From: JBBTIS01 sp038059855
GTDB lineage: Bacteria > Elusimicrobiota > Elusimicrobia > JACQPE01
DNA: 27,297 nucleotides
Reading direction: 5' to 3'
NCBI GenBank assembly: GCA_964357255.1
Contig: CAYHKQ010000027.1
Coordinates: 1-27,297 of the forward strand
Position 1 is the stretch's first letter. Each line of letters opens with the position of its first letter. Position numbers and translations under genes: made by a program. This document shows positions 15,543-23,968 of this stretch, in pieces. The notes beneath the pieces were generated by a model. That model had not been told where the DNA came from, ran no database searches, and was given only the letters and a program-made list of their open reading frames with translations.

Positions 15543-16988
15543 GTGAACGCTCCTGCTCCCAGTTCAGTCTTCTACCGTCGTCTCGATCATTCCTACCGAA
15601 AAATTGAACGGGGTCTAGGATGCTGGCTTTACGACAATGCCGGCCAACGCTATCTTGACGCCGTGGGCGGGGCTTTTGTGGTAAACCTGGGCCACGGCGA
15701 GCGCGAGGTGGCGGATGCCATGGCCCGCCAGGCATCAAAACTCGCCTATGTCAATGGCACTGCCTTCACGAATGAACCGGCCGAGGCCTTGGCTGAAGAA
15801 ATCGTCCGGCTGTGTCCCCGGGGCATGGATAAGGTCTATTTTCTTTCCAGCGGTTCAGAGGCGGTGGAGGCGGCTCTAAAGCTTGCGCGGCAATACTGGT
15901 GCTCGCTCGGGGAGCCACGGAAAACCAAAATTATCGCGCGTTCACCGGGGTATCATGGCAATACGCTCTTGGCCCTCTGCGCCTCGGCCCGGCCGCATTA
16001 CCGAAAAATTTTTGAGCCATGGCTCACCGATGTCAAAATGATCCCCGCGCCTTATTCTTATCGTTGCCCCTGTCGGGAGCAGACCGTTCACAGGCCGTTC
16101 GCAGATATATCGGCGCCGGCGGCGCCTGCTGCGTTGTTCCAAGATCGCGGCGCCCGGGGCGCCCCGGGTGACATTGCGAGCGCGGATTGTCCGGCCTGTT
16201 CAGGTTCGGCTCTGGCGGAGATGCTCGAGAGCGAAGACCCGAATACGGTGGCCGCTTTTTTGGCTGAACCCGTCGGCGGCTCTTCAACCGGCGCCTCCGT
16301 GCCAAGGCCGGATTATTACCGTCGAATCCGTAAAATTTGCGATGAACGCAAGGTTCTTTTTATCGCTGATGAGGTGTTGACCGGCGCGGGACGAACCGGC
16401 GTCTGGTCCGCCCTCGAGCCTTATGGCGTGGTCCCAGATATCATGACGCTGGGCAAGGGGATTGCCTCGGGCTATGCGCCTCTTTCCGCCATGGTGACTT
16501 CAGCCCGAATCGTCGAGAAAATTGCCCGCGCGGGCAATTTTCTTCATGCTCAGACCTTTTCACATCATCCGGTTTCCTGCGCAGCGGGCCTAGCGACCAT
16601 CAAAATCTTAAAACGCGAACGCCTGATCGAACGCTCGTCAAAAATGGGACAGGTATTGCAGGAAAAACTTCAGGTTCTGCGCGAATTACCTTGCGTGGGC
16701 GATATCCGGGGCCGGGGGCTACTGGCTGGAATTGAATTCGTTCAAGACAAGGCCGGCCGGACTCCATTTCCTCGCTCCTTAAAAATTACCGAGCGCCTGG
16801 TGGATACGGCCCAAGACGAGGGCCTCGTGCTGTGGGGCAACACGGGACACGCGGACGGACAAAACGGCGACCTGATCATGCTGGCTCCGCCGTTTATTAT
16901 TACTGAATCCGAAATTGACGAAATGGTCAATCGTCTTCAAACCTCTCTCAAAAAAACGTTTAATGAGATGACTTTAATAAAATTTTAA
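15543..16988 (+). CDS. Class-III aminotransferase, likely beta-alanine/omega-amino acid transaminase
   Basis: This is a PLP enzyme of fold type I. The PLP lysine is K305 in LGKGIASGY, with IADEVLTGAGRTG (D276) and SSGSEAVEAALKLAR also present. Start GTG 15543 gives 481 residues, longer than the usual 440-450. The excess lies at about residues 177-215, between C177 and C216, where the DNA is a run of GC palindromes. C175, C177, C216 and C219 frame it; relatives have two nearby Cys motifs here (CYRCP..., C..AC) with a short gap. In this operon the natural substrate would be beta-alanine (or 3-aminoisobutyrate), giving malonate (or methylmalonate) semialdehyde; that is inference from context. 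ALDH follows 13 bases later. Confidence 0.87.
   Translation: MNAPAPSSVFYRRLDHSYRKIERGLGCWLYDNAGQRYLDAVGGAFVVNLGHGEREVADAMARQASKLAYVNGTAFTNEPAEALAEEIVRLCPRGMDKVYFLSSGSEAVEAALKLARQYWCSLGEPRKTKIIARSPGYHGNTLLALCASARPHYRKIFEPWLTDVKMIPAPYSYRCPCREQTVHRPFADISAPAAPAALFQDRGARGAPGDIASADCPACSGSALAEMLESEDPNTVAAFLAEPVGGSSTGASVPRPDYYRRIRKICDERKVLFIADEVLTGAGRTGVWSALEPYGVVPDIMTLGKGIASGYAPLSAMVTSARIVEKIARAGNFLHAQTFSHHPVSCAAGLATIKILKRERLIERSSKMGQVLQEKLQVLRELPCVGDIRGRGLLAGIEFVQDKAGRTPFPRSLKITERLVDTAQDEGLVLWGNTGHADGQNGDLIMLAPPFIITESEIDEMVNRLQTSLKKTFNEMTLIKF
16112..16168. repeat. GC palindromes inside the aminotransferase gene
   Basis: GGCGCC-GGC-GGCGCC at 16112-16126 and the perfect 16-base palindrome CCCGGGGCGCCCCGGG at 16153-16168 sit in the extra segment of the aminotransferase. 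Both are in frame and leave the ORF open, encoding Ala/Gly/Pro-rich sequence. Confidence 0.7.
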
Positions 16989-17001
16989 AGGAGACCGCTC
17001 C

Positions 17002-18579
17002 ATGTTAACAGCCATGTCCGCCCCAGCTAAAATCACTTACACTTCAAGCGGAGCCGCTCTTGAAGAATTTCATAAGCTTTTTGATGAGGCGCTGGGCCAG
17101 GTCAAAAAACGATTCGGCCGGGAATACCCTCTCTATATCAACGGCCAGGCCCAGCGTTCTTCACTAAATCCCATTACAGATGTTTCGCCAATTGACGCCT
17201 CGATAGTTCTGGGTAAATTCTCCGTAGCCTCACCGGAGCAAGTAGACCTAGCGGTGCGCGCGGCCCGATCCGCCCAAAAGGAATGGGCCCGCATGCCCTG
17301 GCAGGAACGCTTGACAATTCTGCGCCGCGCGGCCCAGGATATCCGCCGGCGCAAATACGAAATGGCGGCCATTATGTGCTGGGAAGTGGGCAAGTCTCGC
17401 CTTGAGGCCATGGGAGAGGTCGAGGAAACCGCAGATCTCATTGAATATTATTGCCAACAGATGGAAGATGCCAAGGGCTATATCAAACCGCTCGGCCGGC
17501 TCTCACCTAATGAAAAAACAAAAAGCGTGCTCCGTCCTTATGGCGTTTTTGCCTGCATCGCGCCTTTTAATTTTCCGCTGGCCTTGTCCGCGGGCATGAC
17601 CTCGGGCGCGCTCATAGCTGGCAATGCCGTGGTTTTCAAACCAACCCAAGAAACCTCCTGGACCGGACTTTTGCTTTATGAAGTTTACTCCCAAGCCGGC
17701 GTGCCCGGCGGGGTTTTTCAGTTTCTTTCCGGCACGGGATCCGTGACCGGCAATGCGCTATGGAAGCATCCGGAAGTGGACGGGGTGGTCTTCACTGGTT
17801 CTAAAGAAGTCGGAATGAATATTTACAAACAATTCTCCAACCTCTACCCCAAGCCGGTCTTAATGGAGATGGGCGGCAAAAATCCGGCGGTGGTGACGGC
17901 CTGGGCTGATTTGGACAAAGCCGCCGAAGGCGTGATGCGTTCAGCCTTCGGCCTTCAAGGGCAAAAATGTAGCGCGTGCTCGCGCGTTTATGTGAACAAA
18001 AAGGTGGAAACGGCGTTTCTTGAAAAACTTCTCGCGAAGACGAAGGCCATTAAAATCGGCAATCCCATTGATCGGGATGTGTTCTTCGGCCCCGTCATCA
18101 ATGCCCAGGCGGTCAAAACTTTTGAGGAAGCGGTCGCTGAGGCTAAAAAAGACGGCCAGATTTTGCATGGAGGCGAGCGCCTTCAAGACGGCGCTTTGGC
18201 CAAGGGCTATTACGTGGCGCCCACCATCGCCAAACTCCCCAAGGATCATCCGCTCAACTTCCGCGAACTCTTCGTTCCTTTCGTGAGCGTCGTGACGGTC
18301 TCGGGCCTGGATGAGGCCATCGAGGAATGCAACAAGGCCGAATATGGCCTGAGCGCCGGAATTTTTTCCAAGGACGAGAAAGAAATCGAACGATTTTTCG
18401 ACGAGGTGGAATCCGGCGTTTGCTACGCCAACCGCTCCGGCGGCGCCACCACCGGCGCCTGGCCCGGCATTCAATCTTTCTGCGGCTGGAAGGGTTCCGG
18501 CTCCACCGGCAAGGGCGGCCTGGGGCCCTATTATGTGGAGCAATTCATGAGGGAACAGAGCCGCACGGTGATTGAATAA
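17002..18579 (+). CDS. Aldehyde dehydrogenase, P5C-dehydrogenase-like
   Basis: This NAD(P)-dependent aldehyde dehydrogenase has 525 residues. The catalytic Cys is C323 in GLQGQKCSACSR, the general base is E289 in LMEMGGKNP, and the oxyanion Asn lies in APFNFPLA. FTGSKEVG forms the nucleotide-binding turn. The length and the QGQKCSA/CSR motif match the 1-pyrroline-5-carboxylate dehydrogenase (RocA/PutA) branch more than CoA-dependent malonate-semialdehyde dehydrogenases. Its place after the aminotransferase suggests it oxidises the semialdehyde made from beta-alanine, but it could instead serve glutamate semialdehyde. ATG 17002 has AAAGGAGA at ideal spacing. Confident as ALDH, unsure of substrate. 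Confidence 0.88.
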   Translation: MLTAMSAPAKITYTSSGAALEEFHKLFDEALGQVKKRFGREYPLYINGQAQRSSLNPITDVSPIDASIVLGKFSVASPEQVDLAVRAARSAQKEWARMPWQERLTILRRAAQDIRRRKYEMAAIMCWEVGKSRLEAMGEVEETADLIEYYCQQMEDAKGYIKPLGRLSPNEKTKSVLRPYGVFACIAPFNFPLALSAGMTSGALIAGNAVVFKPTQETSWTGLLLYEVYSQAGVPGGVFQFLSGTGSVTGNALWKHPEVDGVVFTGSKEVGMNIYKQFSNLYPKPVLMEMGGKNPAVVTAWADLDKAAEGVMRSAFGLQGQKCSACSRVYVNKKVETAFLEKLLAKTKAIKIGNPIDRDVFFGPVINAQAVKTFEEAVAEAKKDGQILHGGERLQDGALAKGYYVAPTIAKLPKDHPLNFRELFVPFVSVVTVSGLDEAIEECNKAEYGLSAGIFSKDEKEIERFFDEVESGVCYANRSGGATTGAWPGIQSFCGWKGSGSTGKGGLGPYYVEQFMREQSRTVIE

Positions 18580-18614
18580 TCCGGCTACCTTGGGATTTGG
18601 GATAAAATTTCATA

Positions 18615-18628
18615 TCTGCTTCGGCAGA
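18615..18628. promoter_or_regulatory. UUCG hairpin just before preT
   Basis: TCTGC-TTCG-GCAGA forms a five-base-pair stem with a stable C(UUCG)G tetraloop, ending ten bases before the TTG start of preT. There is no T-run, so it is not a terminator. It may affect initiation of preT or protect the downstream message. Confidence 0.4.
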
Positions 18629-18638
18629 ATAGGCAACA

Positions 18639-20096
18639 TTGAGAATTCAGAAAAAAAGCTCTATTTCCAAACAAGAAATTGAATTCCGGCTTGCGGAGAT
18701 TGCTCCGCCCTTAAAACCTGAAGAGGCGATGGTCGAAGCGAACCGTTGCCTTTATTGTTACGACGCCCCTTGCGCCGAGGCCTGCCCCACGCATATCGAG
18801 ATTCCCCGCTTCATCAAGCAAATCGCGTCCAAGAACACGCGTGGCGCGGCCCGCACGATTTTTCAGGCCAATGCCCTCGGCCGTTCCTGCTCTCATGTCT
18901 GCCCCGTGGAGGCGCTTTGCGAGGGCTCTTGCGTGTATCAGGCATGGCAAAAAAAACCCATCGAGATCGCCCGTCTTCAGCGTTACGCCACTGACCGGCA
19001 AATCTCAGGCAACCGTCCTCTTTTCGCCCCCGGCCAAACGCTCGGCAAAGAAATCGCCGTTGTAGGCGCCGGCCCGGCCGGACTCTCTTGCGCGAGTTAT
19101 TTAAGACGTCTAGGCTACGGTGTGACGATTTTCGAGAAGCGCCCGCTTCCCGGCGGGCTCGACACCTACGGCATTGCCGAATACAAATTAACTCAGGGCG
19201 CCGCTCTCGAGGAGATTGGGATGATTTTGGAACTTGGCATCCGGCTCAAATCCTCGATTGAAATCGGCCGAAATATTTCGTGGGAAGCGCTGGAGAAAAA
19301 TTACGACGCTGTTTTTATCGGCGTGGGCCTGGGAAAAACCCAGGCCTTGGGAATTTCTGGGGAAAATTTAGCGGGCGTTTGGGATGCGTTAAGTTTTATT
19401 GAGCGCATTAAAACGCGCCGTTTTCGTAATATCGAGCCGAGCCTCTCGACGGTGGTTATTGGGGCCGGCAATACAGCCATTGACGCGGTCACCCAGGCCA
19501 AACGCCTCGGCGCCACTAAAGTGATAATGGCCTATCGCCGCGGCCCGGACGCGATGAGCGCGTATAAGCACGAATATGCTCTCGCCAAACACGACGGCGT
19601 CGAATTTTTATGGAACGCGGCGCCTGTGCGCATATTAGGACGAAACAAAGTCGAAGGGATCGAGTTTGTCCGGACCGAATCCAAGAGCTTGGGCCGTGGC
19701 GCCCCGCTCAAGAGTATCTCCGGATCAAAATTCATCCTTCCTTGCGACCGAATCATCAAGGCCCTGGGCCAGATCAAACAGCGCTCCGCTCTTGAAAAAA
19801 TTCACGGCCTGAAGCTTGACCCGTCCGGATGTGTCGCCATCAATCCCAAGACGCTCCAGAGCTCCAATCCTAAATATTTTGCGGGCGGCGACGCGGTCAA
19901 TGGCGGCAAGGAAGTGGTCAATGCCGTCGAGGACGGCAAGCGCGCCGCCTGGGCGATTCATCGCTATCTGGGCGCCGGTTCGCAGCCCGATCCCGAGCAT
20001 CGTTATTGGGTTTCGACTATCGAAGGGCGCCGGGTAGCGCCTCCCCCCGAGCGGATTCATTCTTATGCACAACGCAAAGAACTTGCCGCCGTCTAA
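18639..20096 (+). CDS. preT: Dihydropyrimidine dehydrogenase, NAD(P)H-FAD subunit PreT
   Basis: This electron-input subunit of bacterial dihydropyrimidine dehydrogenase resembles the small subunit of glutamate synthase. The N-terminal iron-sulfur region has C37, C40, C45, C49 and C84, C88, C94, C98. The FAD motif VVGAGPAGLSCASYL starts at residue 141 and the NAD(P)H motif VVIGAGNTAIDAV at 272. The FAD-closing FAGGDAVNGGKEVVNAVEDG lies near residue 415. Length 485 fits. The only start that keeps the first cluster is TTG 18639, with AGG a few bases before it. It overlaps preA by 32 bases, which supports a PreTA complex. A glutamate synthase beta subunit is excluded mainly by this neighbour. Confidence 0.92.
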   Translation: MRIQKKSSISKQEIEFRLAEIAPPLKPEEAMVEANRCLYCYDAPCAEACPTHIEIPRFIKQIASKNTRGAARTIFQANALGRSCSHVCPVEALCEGSCVYQAWQKKPIEIARLQRYATDRQISGNRPLFAPGQTLGKEIAVVGAGPAGLSCASYLRRLGYGVTIFEKRPLPGGLDTYGIAEYKLTQGAALEEIGMILELGIRLKSSIEIGRNISWEALEKNYDAVFIGVGLGKTQALGISGENLAGVWDALSFIERIKTRRFRNIEPSLSTVVIGAGNTAIDAVTQAKRLGATKVIMAYRRGPDAMSAYKHEYALAKHDGVEFLWNAAPVRILGRNKVEGIEFVRTESKSLGRGAPLKSISGSKFILPCDRIIKALGQIKQRSALEKIHGLKLDPSGCVAINPKTLQSSNPKYFAGGDAVNGGKEVVNAVEDGKRAAWAIHRYLGAGSQPDPEHRYWVSTIEGRRVAPPPERIHSYAQRKELAAV

Positions 20097-21414
20097 AAAG
20101 CGGCGGCGGCCCGCCGCCGCTGTTGATCTGAGCGCCAATTGCGCGGGGATCAAATCCATCAATCCTTTTTGGCTCGCTTCCGCGCCGCCGACGAATTCTG
20201 CCGAGCAGGTGATGCGGGCCTTTGAATACGGATGGGGAGGCGCGGTATGGAAAACTCTAGGGACCGACCCCCCGGTCATCAATGTCACCTCCCGCTACGG
20301 CGCGATTGAAGTCGGCGGGATGAAAATGGCCGGGTTCAACAATATCGAGCTTATTACAGACCGGCCCTTAGAGGACAATTTAAGGGAAATCCGCAAGGTT
20401 AAAAAGCATTTTCCTAAACACGCCGTAATCGTCTCGCTCATGGCGCCCTGCGAGAAAAAATCTTGGCATGACATCGTCAAACGCGTCGAGGAGACCGGTT
20501 GCGACGGTTTGGAGCTTAATTTTGGCTGTCCGCACGGTATGTCCGAGCGCGGCATGGGCGCGGCCGTAGGCCAGGTGCCCGAATACGTCAAAATGGCGAC
20601 TCAGTACGTCAAAGAAGTGGCGCGGACCCCTGTTTTAGTCAAGCTGACTCCCAATATCGCGGATATCCGCCGCCCGGCACGCGCGGCCAAGGCCGGCGGC
20701 GCGGACGGCATTTCTTTAATCAACACCATCAATTCCATCATGGGGGTTGACCTCGACACGATGCAACCAAAATTCGCCATTGAAGGCAAAGCCGCGCATG
20801 GCGGTTATTGCGGCCCGGCGGTCAAGCCCATTGCGCTTCACATGGTCTCCTCGTTGGCCACGGACCCGGAATTGGCCGGTCTGCCGATTTCAGGAATCGG
20901 CGGCGTTTCCACCTGGGCCGACGCCGTAGAATTTATGTTACTCGGCGCCTCCTCCGTGCAGGTATGCACCGCCGTGATGCATTATGGCTTTCGCATCGTC
21001 GAAGACATGATCGAGGGTTTAACAGATTGGATGACCGACAAGGGCTTTACCAAGCTCGGTGATTTTGTGGGCAAAACCGCGCCAAATATAGTGGCCTGGA
21101 AAAAACTCAATCTCCATGCCAAAACCGTGGCCAAGATTAATCCGGCCAAGTGCATTGGGTGCGATCTTTGTTATATCGCTTGCCAGGACACGGCCCATCA
21201 ATGTATTGAAATTGACCATAATAATGGCAATCGCGCGCCCCATGTGATCACCGAGGACTGCGTGGGTTGCAATCTCTGCGCCATCGTCTGCCCCGTTGAC
21301 CAATGCATCGAAATGGTCTCGGTCGAAACCAACCACGCCCCGCTGACCTGGGAGGAATATGCCACCAAAGGCATGAAAGGATACAAGGAAGTTTATAAGA
21401 GGTTTCATTCGTAA
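20065..21414 (+). CDS. preA: Dihydropyrimidine dehydrogenase catalytic subunit PreA
   Basis: The catalytic subunit reduces uracil/thymine to the 5,6-dihydro form. An FMN-binding TIM barrel related to dihydroorotate dehydrogenase (NPFWLASAPPTNSAE, KLTPNIADI, SGIGGVSTWADAVEF) is followed by a ferredoxin-like tail with C363, C366, C369, C373 and C399, C402, C405, C409 for two [4Fe-4S] clusters. The loop ELNFGCPHGMSERGMG runs into AAVGQVPEY. V168 sits where mammalian dihydropyrimidine dehydrogenase has its catalytic Cys (ACGQ); from memory many bacterial PreA share Val here. ATG 20065 lies inside preT (32-base overlap), so translation is coupled. Length 449. The nitrilase gene follows after 30 bases. 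Confidence 0.93.
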   Translation: MHNAKNLPPSKKRRRPAAAVDLSANCAGIKSINPFWLASAPPTNSAEQVMRAFEYGWGGAVWKTLGTDPPVINVTSRYGAIEVGGMKMAGFNNIELITDRPLEDNLREIRKVKKHFPKHAVIVSLMAPCEKKSWHDIVKRVEETGCDGLELNFGCPHGMSERGMGAAVGQVPEYVKMATQYVKEVARTPVLVKLTPNIADIRRPARAAKAGGADGISLINTINSIMGVDLDTMQPKFAIEGKAAHGGYCGPAVKPIALHMVSSLATDPELAGLPISGIGGVSTWADAVEFMLLGASSVQVCTAVMHYGFRIVEDMIEGLTDWMTDKGFTKLGDFVGKTAPNIVAWKKLNLHAKTVAKINPAKCIGCDLCYIACQDTAHQCIEIDHNNGNRAPHVITEDCVGCNLCAIVCPVDQCIEMVSVETNHAPLTWEEYATKGMKGYKEVYKRFHS

Positions 21415-21444
21415 GGAGATCAAAAAATACAAAATGGAGGTCTT

Positions 21445-22320
21445 ATGTCCAAAGTTGTTCGTTGCGGATTGATTCAGGCGTCCTGTGAATGGTCGCCGCA
21501 AAAATATAGCTTGAAAGAAATTAAGAAAAAAATGATTGACAAGCATGTGCCGTTAATCGAGAAGGCGGGCAAGCGGGGCGTTCAAGTTTTGTGCCTTCAG
21601 GAAATTTTTACCGGGCCGTATTTTTGCGCGGAGCAGGACATTAAGTGGTATGAAACAGCGGAGACTATTCCAGGGCCGACGGTGGGCCTGATGAGCCGGC
21701 TCGCCAAAAAATACGAAATGGCGATTGTGGTTCCGATTTACGAAACGCCCGCAACGGGCACTTATTACAATACGGCGGCCGTCCTGGACGCAGACGGAAA
21801 ACTTCTCGGAATTTATCGCAAAAACCATATCCCCCACTGCGCCCCGGGATTCTGGGAAAAATTTTATTTTAAGCCCGGGAACACGGGATATCCGGTATTC
21901 CAGACTAGATATGCCAAGGTCGGCGTTTATATCTGCTATGACCGGCATTTCCCGGATGGCGCGAGAATCCTGGGCTTAAACGGCGCGGAGATCGTGTTCA
22001 ATCCCTCCGCCACTGTAGCGGGGCTTTCCGAACACCTTTGGAAGCTCGAACAGCCGGCCCATGCGGTGGCCAACCAGTATTTTGTAGGGGCCATTAATCG
22101 CGTCGGGGTCGAGGAGCCTTGGAAAATAGGAGAGTTTTACGGCCAGTCTTACTTCTGCAATCCTAGGGGCAAGATGGTTGCCATCGGCCCAAGGGACAAG
22201 GACGCTCTGATAACGGCCGACTTGGACCTTGATCAAATTTTGGAAGTCCGCAATGTCTGGCAGTTCTTCCGCGATAGGCGTCCGGAAACATACCAGGATA
22301 TCACACGGCAATTGCCGTAG
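21445..22320 (+). CDS. Beta-ureidopropionase-like carbon-nitrogen hydrolase
   Basis: This nitrilase-superfamily amidohydrolase probably cleaves N-carbamoyl-beta-alanine to beta-alanine, CO2 and NH3. The Glu-Lys-Cys triad is visible: E53 in LQEIFTGPYFC, K126 in YRKNHIPH and C164 in GVYICYDRHFPDGAR. CYDRHFPDGAR together with the FWEKFYFKPGNTGYPVF stretch is typical of the beta-ureidopropionase/N-carbamoylputrescine amidase branches. The dihydropyrimidinase gene next door decides for the former. ATG 21445 has GGAGG at five bases. Length 291 is normal for the bacterial form. Cytoplasmic. Confidence 0.92.
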   Translation: MSKVVRCGLIQASCEWSPQKYSLKEIKKKMIDKHVPLIEKAGKRGVQVLCLQEIFTGPYFCAEQDIKWYETAETIPGPTVGLMSRLAKKYEMAIVVPIYETPATGTYYNTAAVLDADGKLLGIYRKNHIPHCAPGFWEKFYFKPGNTGYPVFQTRYAKVGVYICYDRHFPDGARILGLNGAEIVFNPSATVAGLSEHLWKLEQPAHAVANQYFVGAINRVGVEEPWKIGEFYGQSYFCNPRGKMVAIGPRDKDALITADLDLDQILEVRNVWQFFRDRRPETYQDITRQLP

Positions 22321-22388
22321 GCAAAGGCGCTAATAGTGAATGATCTTTTCTGGAACGTGAGTAGTTACAAAAGAAGGAGGACGGAACA

Positions 22389-23837
22389 ATGTCTTACGAC
22401 CTGATTATTAAAAACGGAACCGTTGTTACGGCAACCGACACCTTTGACGCGGATATCGCCGTTAAGGACGGAAAAATAGCGGCTTTGGGAAAGAATCTCG
22501 AGGGCGTTGCCGCCAAAACCGTGGACGCGCAAGGGCTCTTCGCGTTGCCCGGAGGCATTGATGTTCATACGCATTTAGACATGCCCTTTGGAGGCACGAC
22601 TACGGCGGATAATTTTGAATCCGGAACCACGGCCGCGGCCTGTGGCGGGACCACGACCATTATTGATTTTGCCATTCAATATAAAGGAGAGGACCTGCAA
22701 AAAGGCCTGGATGCCTGGCACAAAAAGGCTTCCGGTAATTCCGCGATTGATTACTCCTTTCACATGATCATAACCGACATGCCGCCGGCCAAGCTCAAGC
22801 AAATGGACCGGCTTATAGAGGAAGGGGTTTCTTCCTTTAAGCTTTTTATGGCTTATCCCGGTGTTTTTATGCTCGATGATTCCACGATTTTTCGGGCTAT
22901 GTTGCAAACCAAGGAAAATGGCGGCTTTATCTGCATGCACGCGGAAAACGGCAGCGTGATTGACGTCTTAGTTCAAAAGGCCTTGGCCGAGGGCAAAACC
23001 CATCCCAAATATCATGCCTTGACCCGTCCCATGAGCGCCGAGGCTGAGGCCACGCGTCGCGCCATTGCCCTGGCTGAAATGGCCGGCGTGCCGGTTTATT
23101 TCGTGCATCTTTCCGCGGCCGATGCGATGGAGGAAGTGCGCCGGGCCCGCGAGCGAGGCCTGCCCATTTATGCCGAAACCTGCCCTCAATATCTTTATCT
23201 TTCTTACGAAGACTACGAACGGCCCGGCTTTGAAGGCGCCAAATTCGTGATGTCGCCGCCATTGCGGCCCAAGGGCAATGAAGAGCGGCTATGGAACGGC
23301 TTGGCCAACGATTGGCTTCAAGTGGTGTCCACGGATCATTGCTCCTTTTGTTTTCAGGGAAAAGGCGGCAAGCCGGGCAAGGAGATAGGCCGCAATGATT
23401 TCAGTAAAATTCCAAATGGCGCCCCTGGGATCGAGACCAGGATGCTTTTGCTCTGGCAAGGCGTGGCGGATGGACGCCTCGACTTAAACCGTTTAGTTGA
23501 GATCACGGCCACGACGCCGGCCAAAATTTTTGGGCTTTATCCGAAGAAGGGAACCATTGCCCCGGGAGTGGATGCGGATTTAGTTCTTTGGGACCCGAAA
23601 CAAAAGACCACGATTTCCGCCAAGACCCATCACATGAACGTGGATTACAATCCTTATGAAGGCCGGGTGATTAACGGAGCCATTCGGGATGTATTTTTAA
23701 AGGGTAAAAAGTTAGTGGAGAAAGGTTCTTTTGTTGGCGGAAAGACAGGGTCCTTTATTGAACGCGCCACCCGGTCTGAAAATGCCAAAAACCCCCCTCG
23801 GAAAAAGACAAAAATGGCTGATTTTAAGGGGATTTAG
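22389..23837 (+). CDS. hydA: Dihydropyrimidinase / D-hydantoinase
   Basis: This amidohydrolase with a binuclear metal centre opens dihydrouracil or dihydrothymine to the N-carbamoyl beta-amino acid. All metal ligands are present at the expected spacing: H60 and H62 in DVHTHLD, carboxylated K151 in SSFKLFMAYPG, H184 in CMHAENG, H240 in FVHLSAAD and D316 in STDHCSF. Length 482 is normal; the last 20 residues are basic and variable. ATG 22389 has a perfect AAGGAGG. It is the last gene of the pyrimidine set, after a 68-base gap. A hydantoin-specific role is possible but less likely beside preTA. Confidence 0.95.
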   Translation: MSYDLIIKNGTVVTATDTFDADIAVKDGKIAALGKNLEGVAAKTVDAQGLFALPGGIDVHTHLDMPFGGTTTADNFESGTTAAACGGTTTIIDFAIQYKGEDLQKGLDAWHKKASGNSAIDYSFHMIITDMPPAKLKQMDRLIEEGVSSFKLFMAYPGVFMLDDSTIFRAMLQTKENGGFICMHAENGSVIDVLVQKALAEGKTHPKYHALTRPMSAEAEATRRAIALAEMAGVPVYFVHLSAADAMEEVRRARERGLPIYAETCPQYLYLSYEDYERPGFEGAKFVMSPPLRPKGNEERLWNGLANDWLQVVSTDHCSFCFQGKGGKPGKEIGRNDFSKIPNGAPGIETRMLLLWQGVADGRLDLNRLVEITATTPAKIFGLYPKKGTIAPGVDADLVLWDPKQKTTISAKTHHMNVDYNPYEGRVINGAIRDVFLKGKKLVEKGSFVGGKTGSFIERATRSENAKNPPRKKTKMADFKGI

Positions 23838-23968
23838 TTTACCCGAGTTTACCCAATTTCACCCGTTTTACTTCCCCAAATGACACCCTAATGCCACCTG
23901 GAAACCGGCGCGTTCCTGCGGCGTTTTTGCGTATTGTGGCGATTTGAGATAATAAGCGCGGTAAAAAA
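23834..23968. other. Intergenic with roughly 10-base tandem repeats
   Basis: GTTTACCC motifs recur at about ten-base steps across 23837-23875 (GTTTACCCGA, GTTTACCCAA, TTTCACCCGT, TTTACTTCCC). No hairpin terminator is evident behind hydA. This marks the border between the metabolic operon and the accessory remnants. Confidence 0.4.

Noticed and set aside
17941..18543. 200-aa minus-strand ORF opposite the aldehyde dehydrogenase
   Set aside because: Antisense of conserved ALDH sequence including the catalytic Cys; long only because of codon bias.
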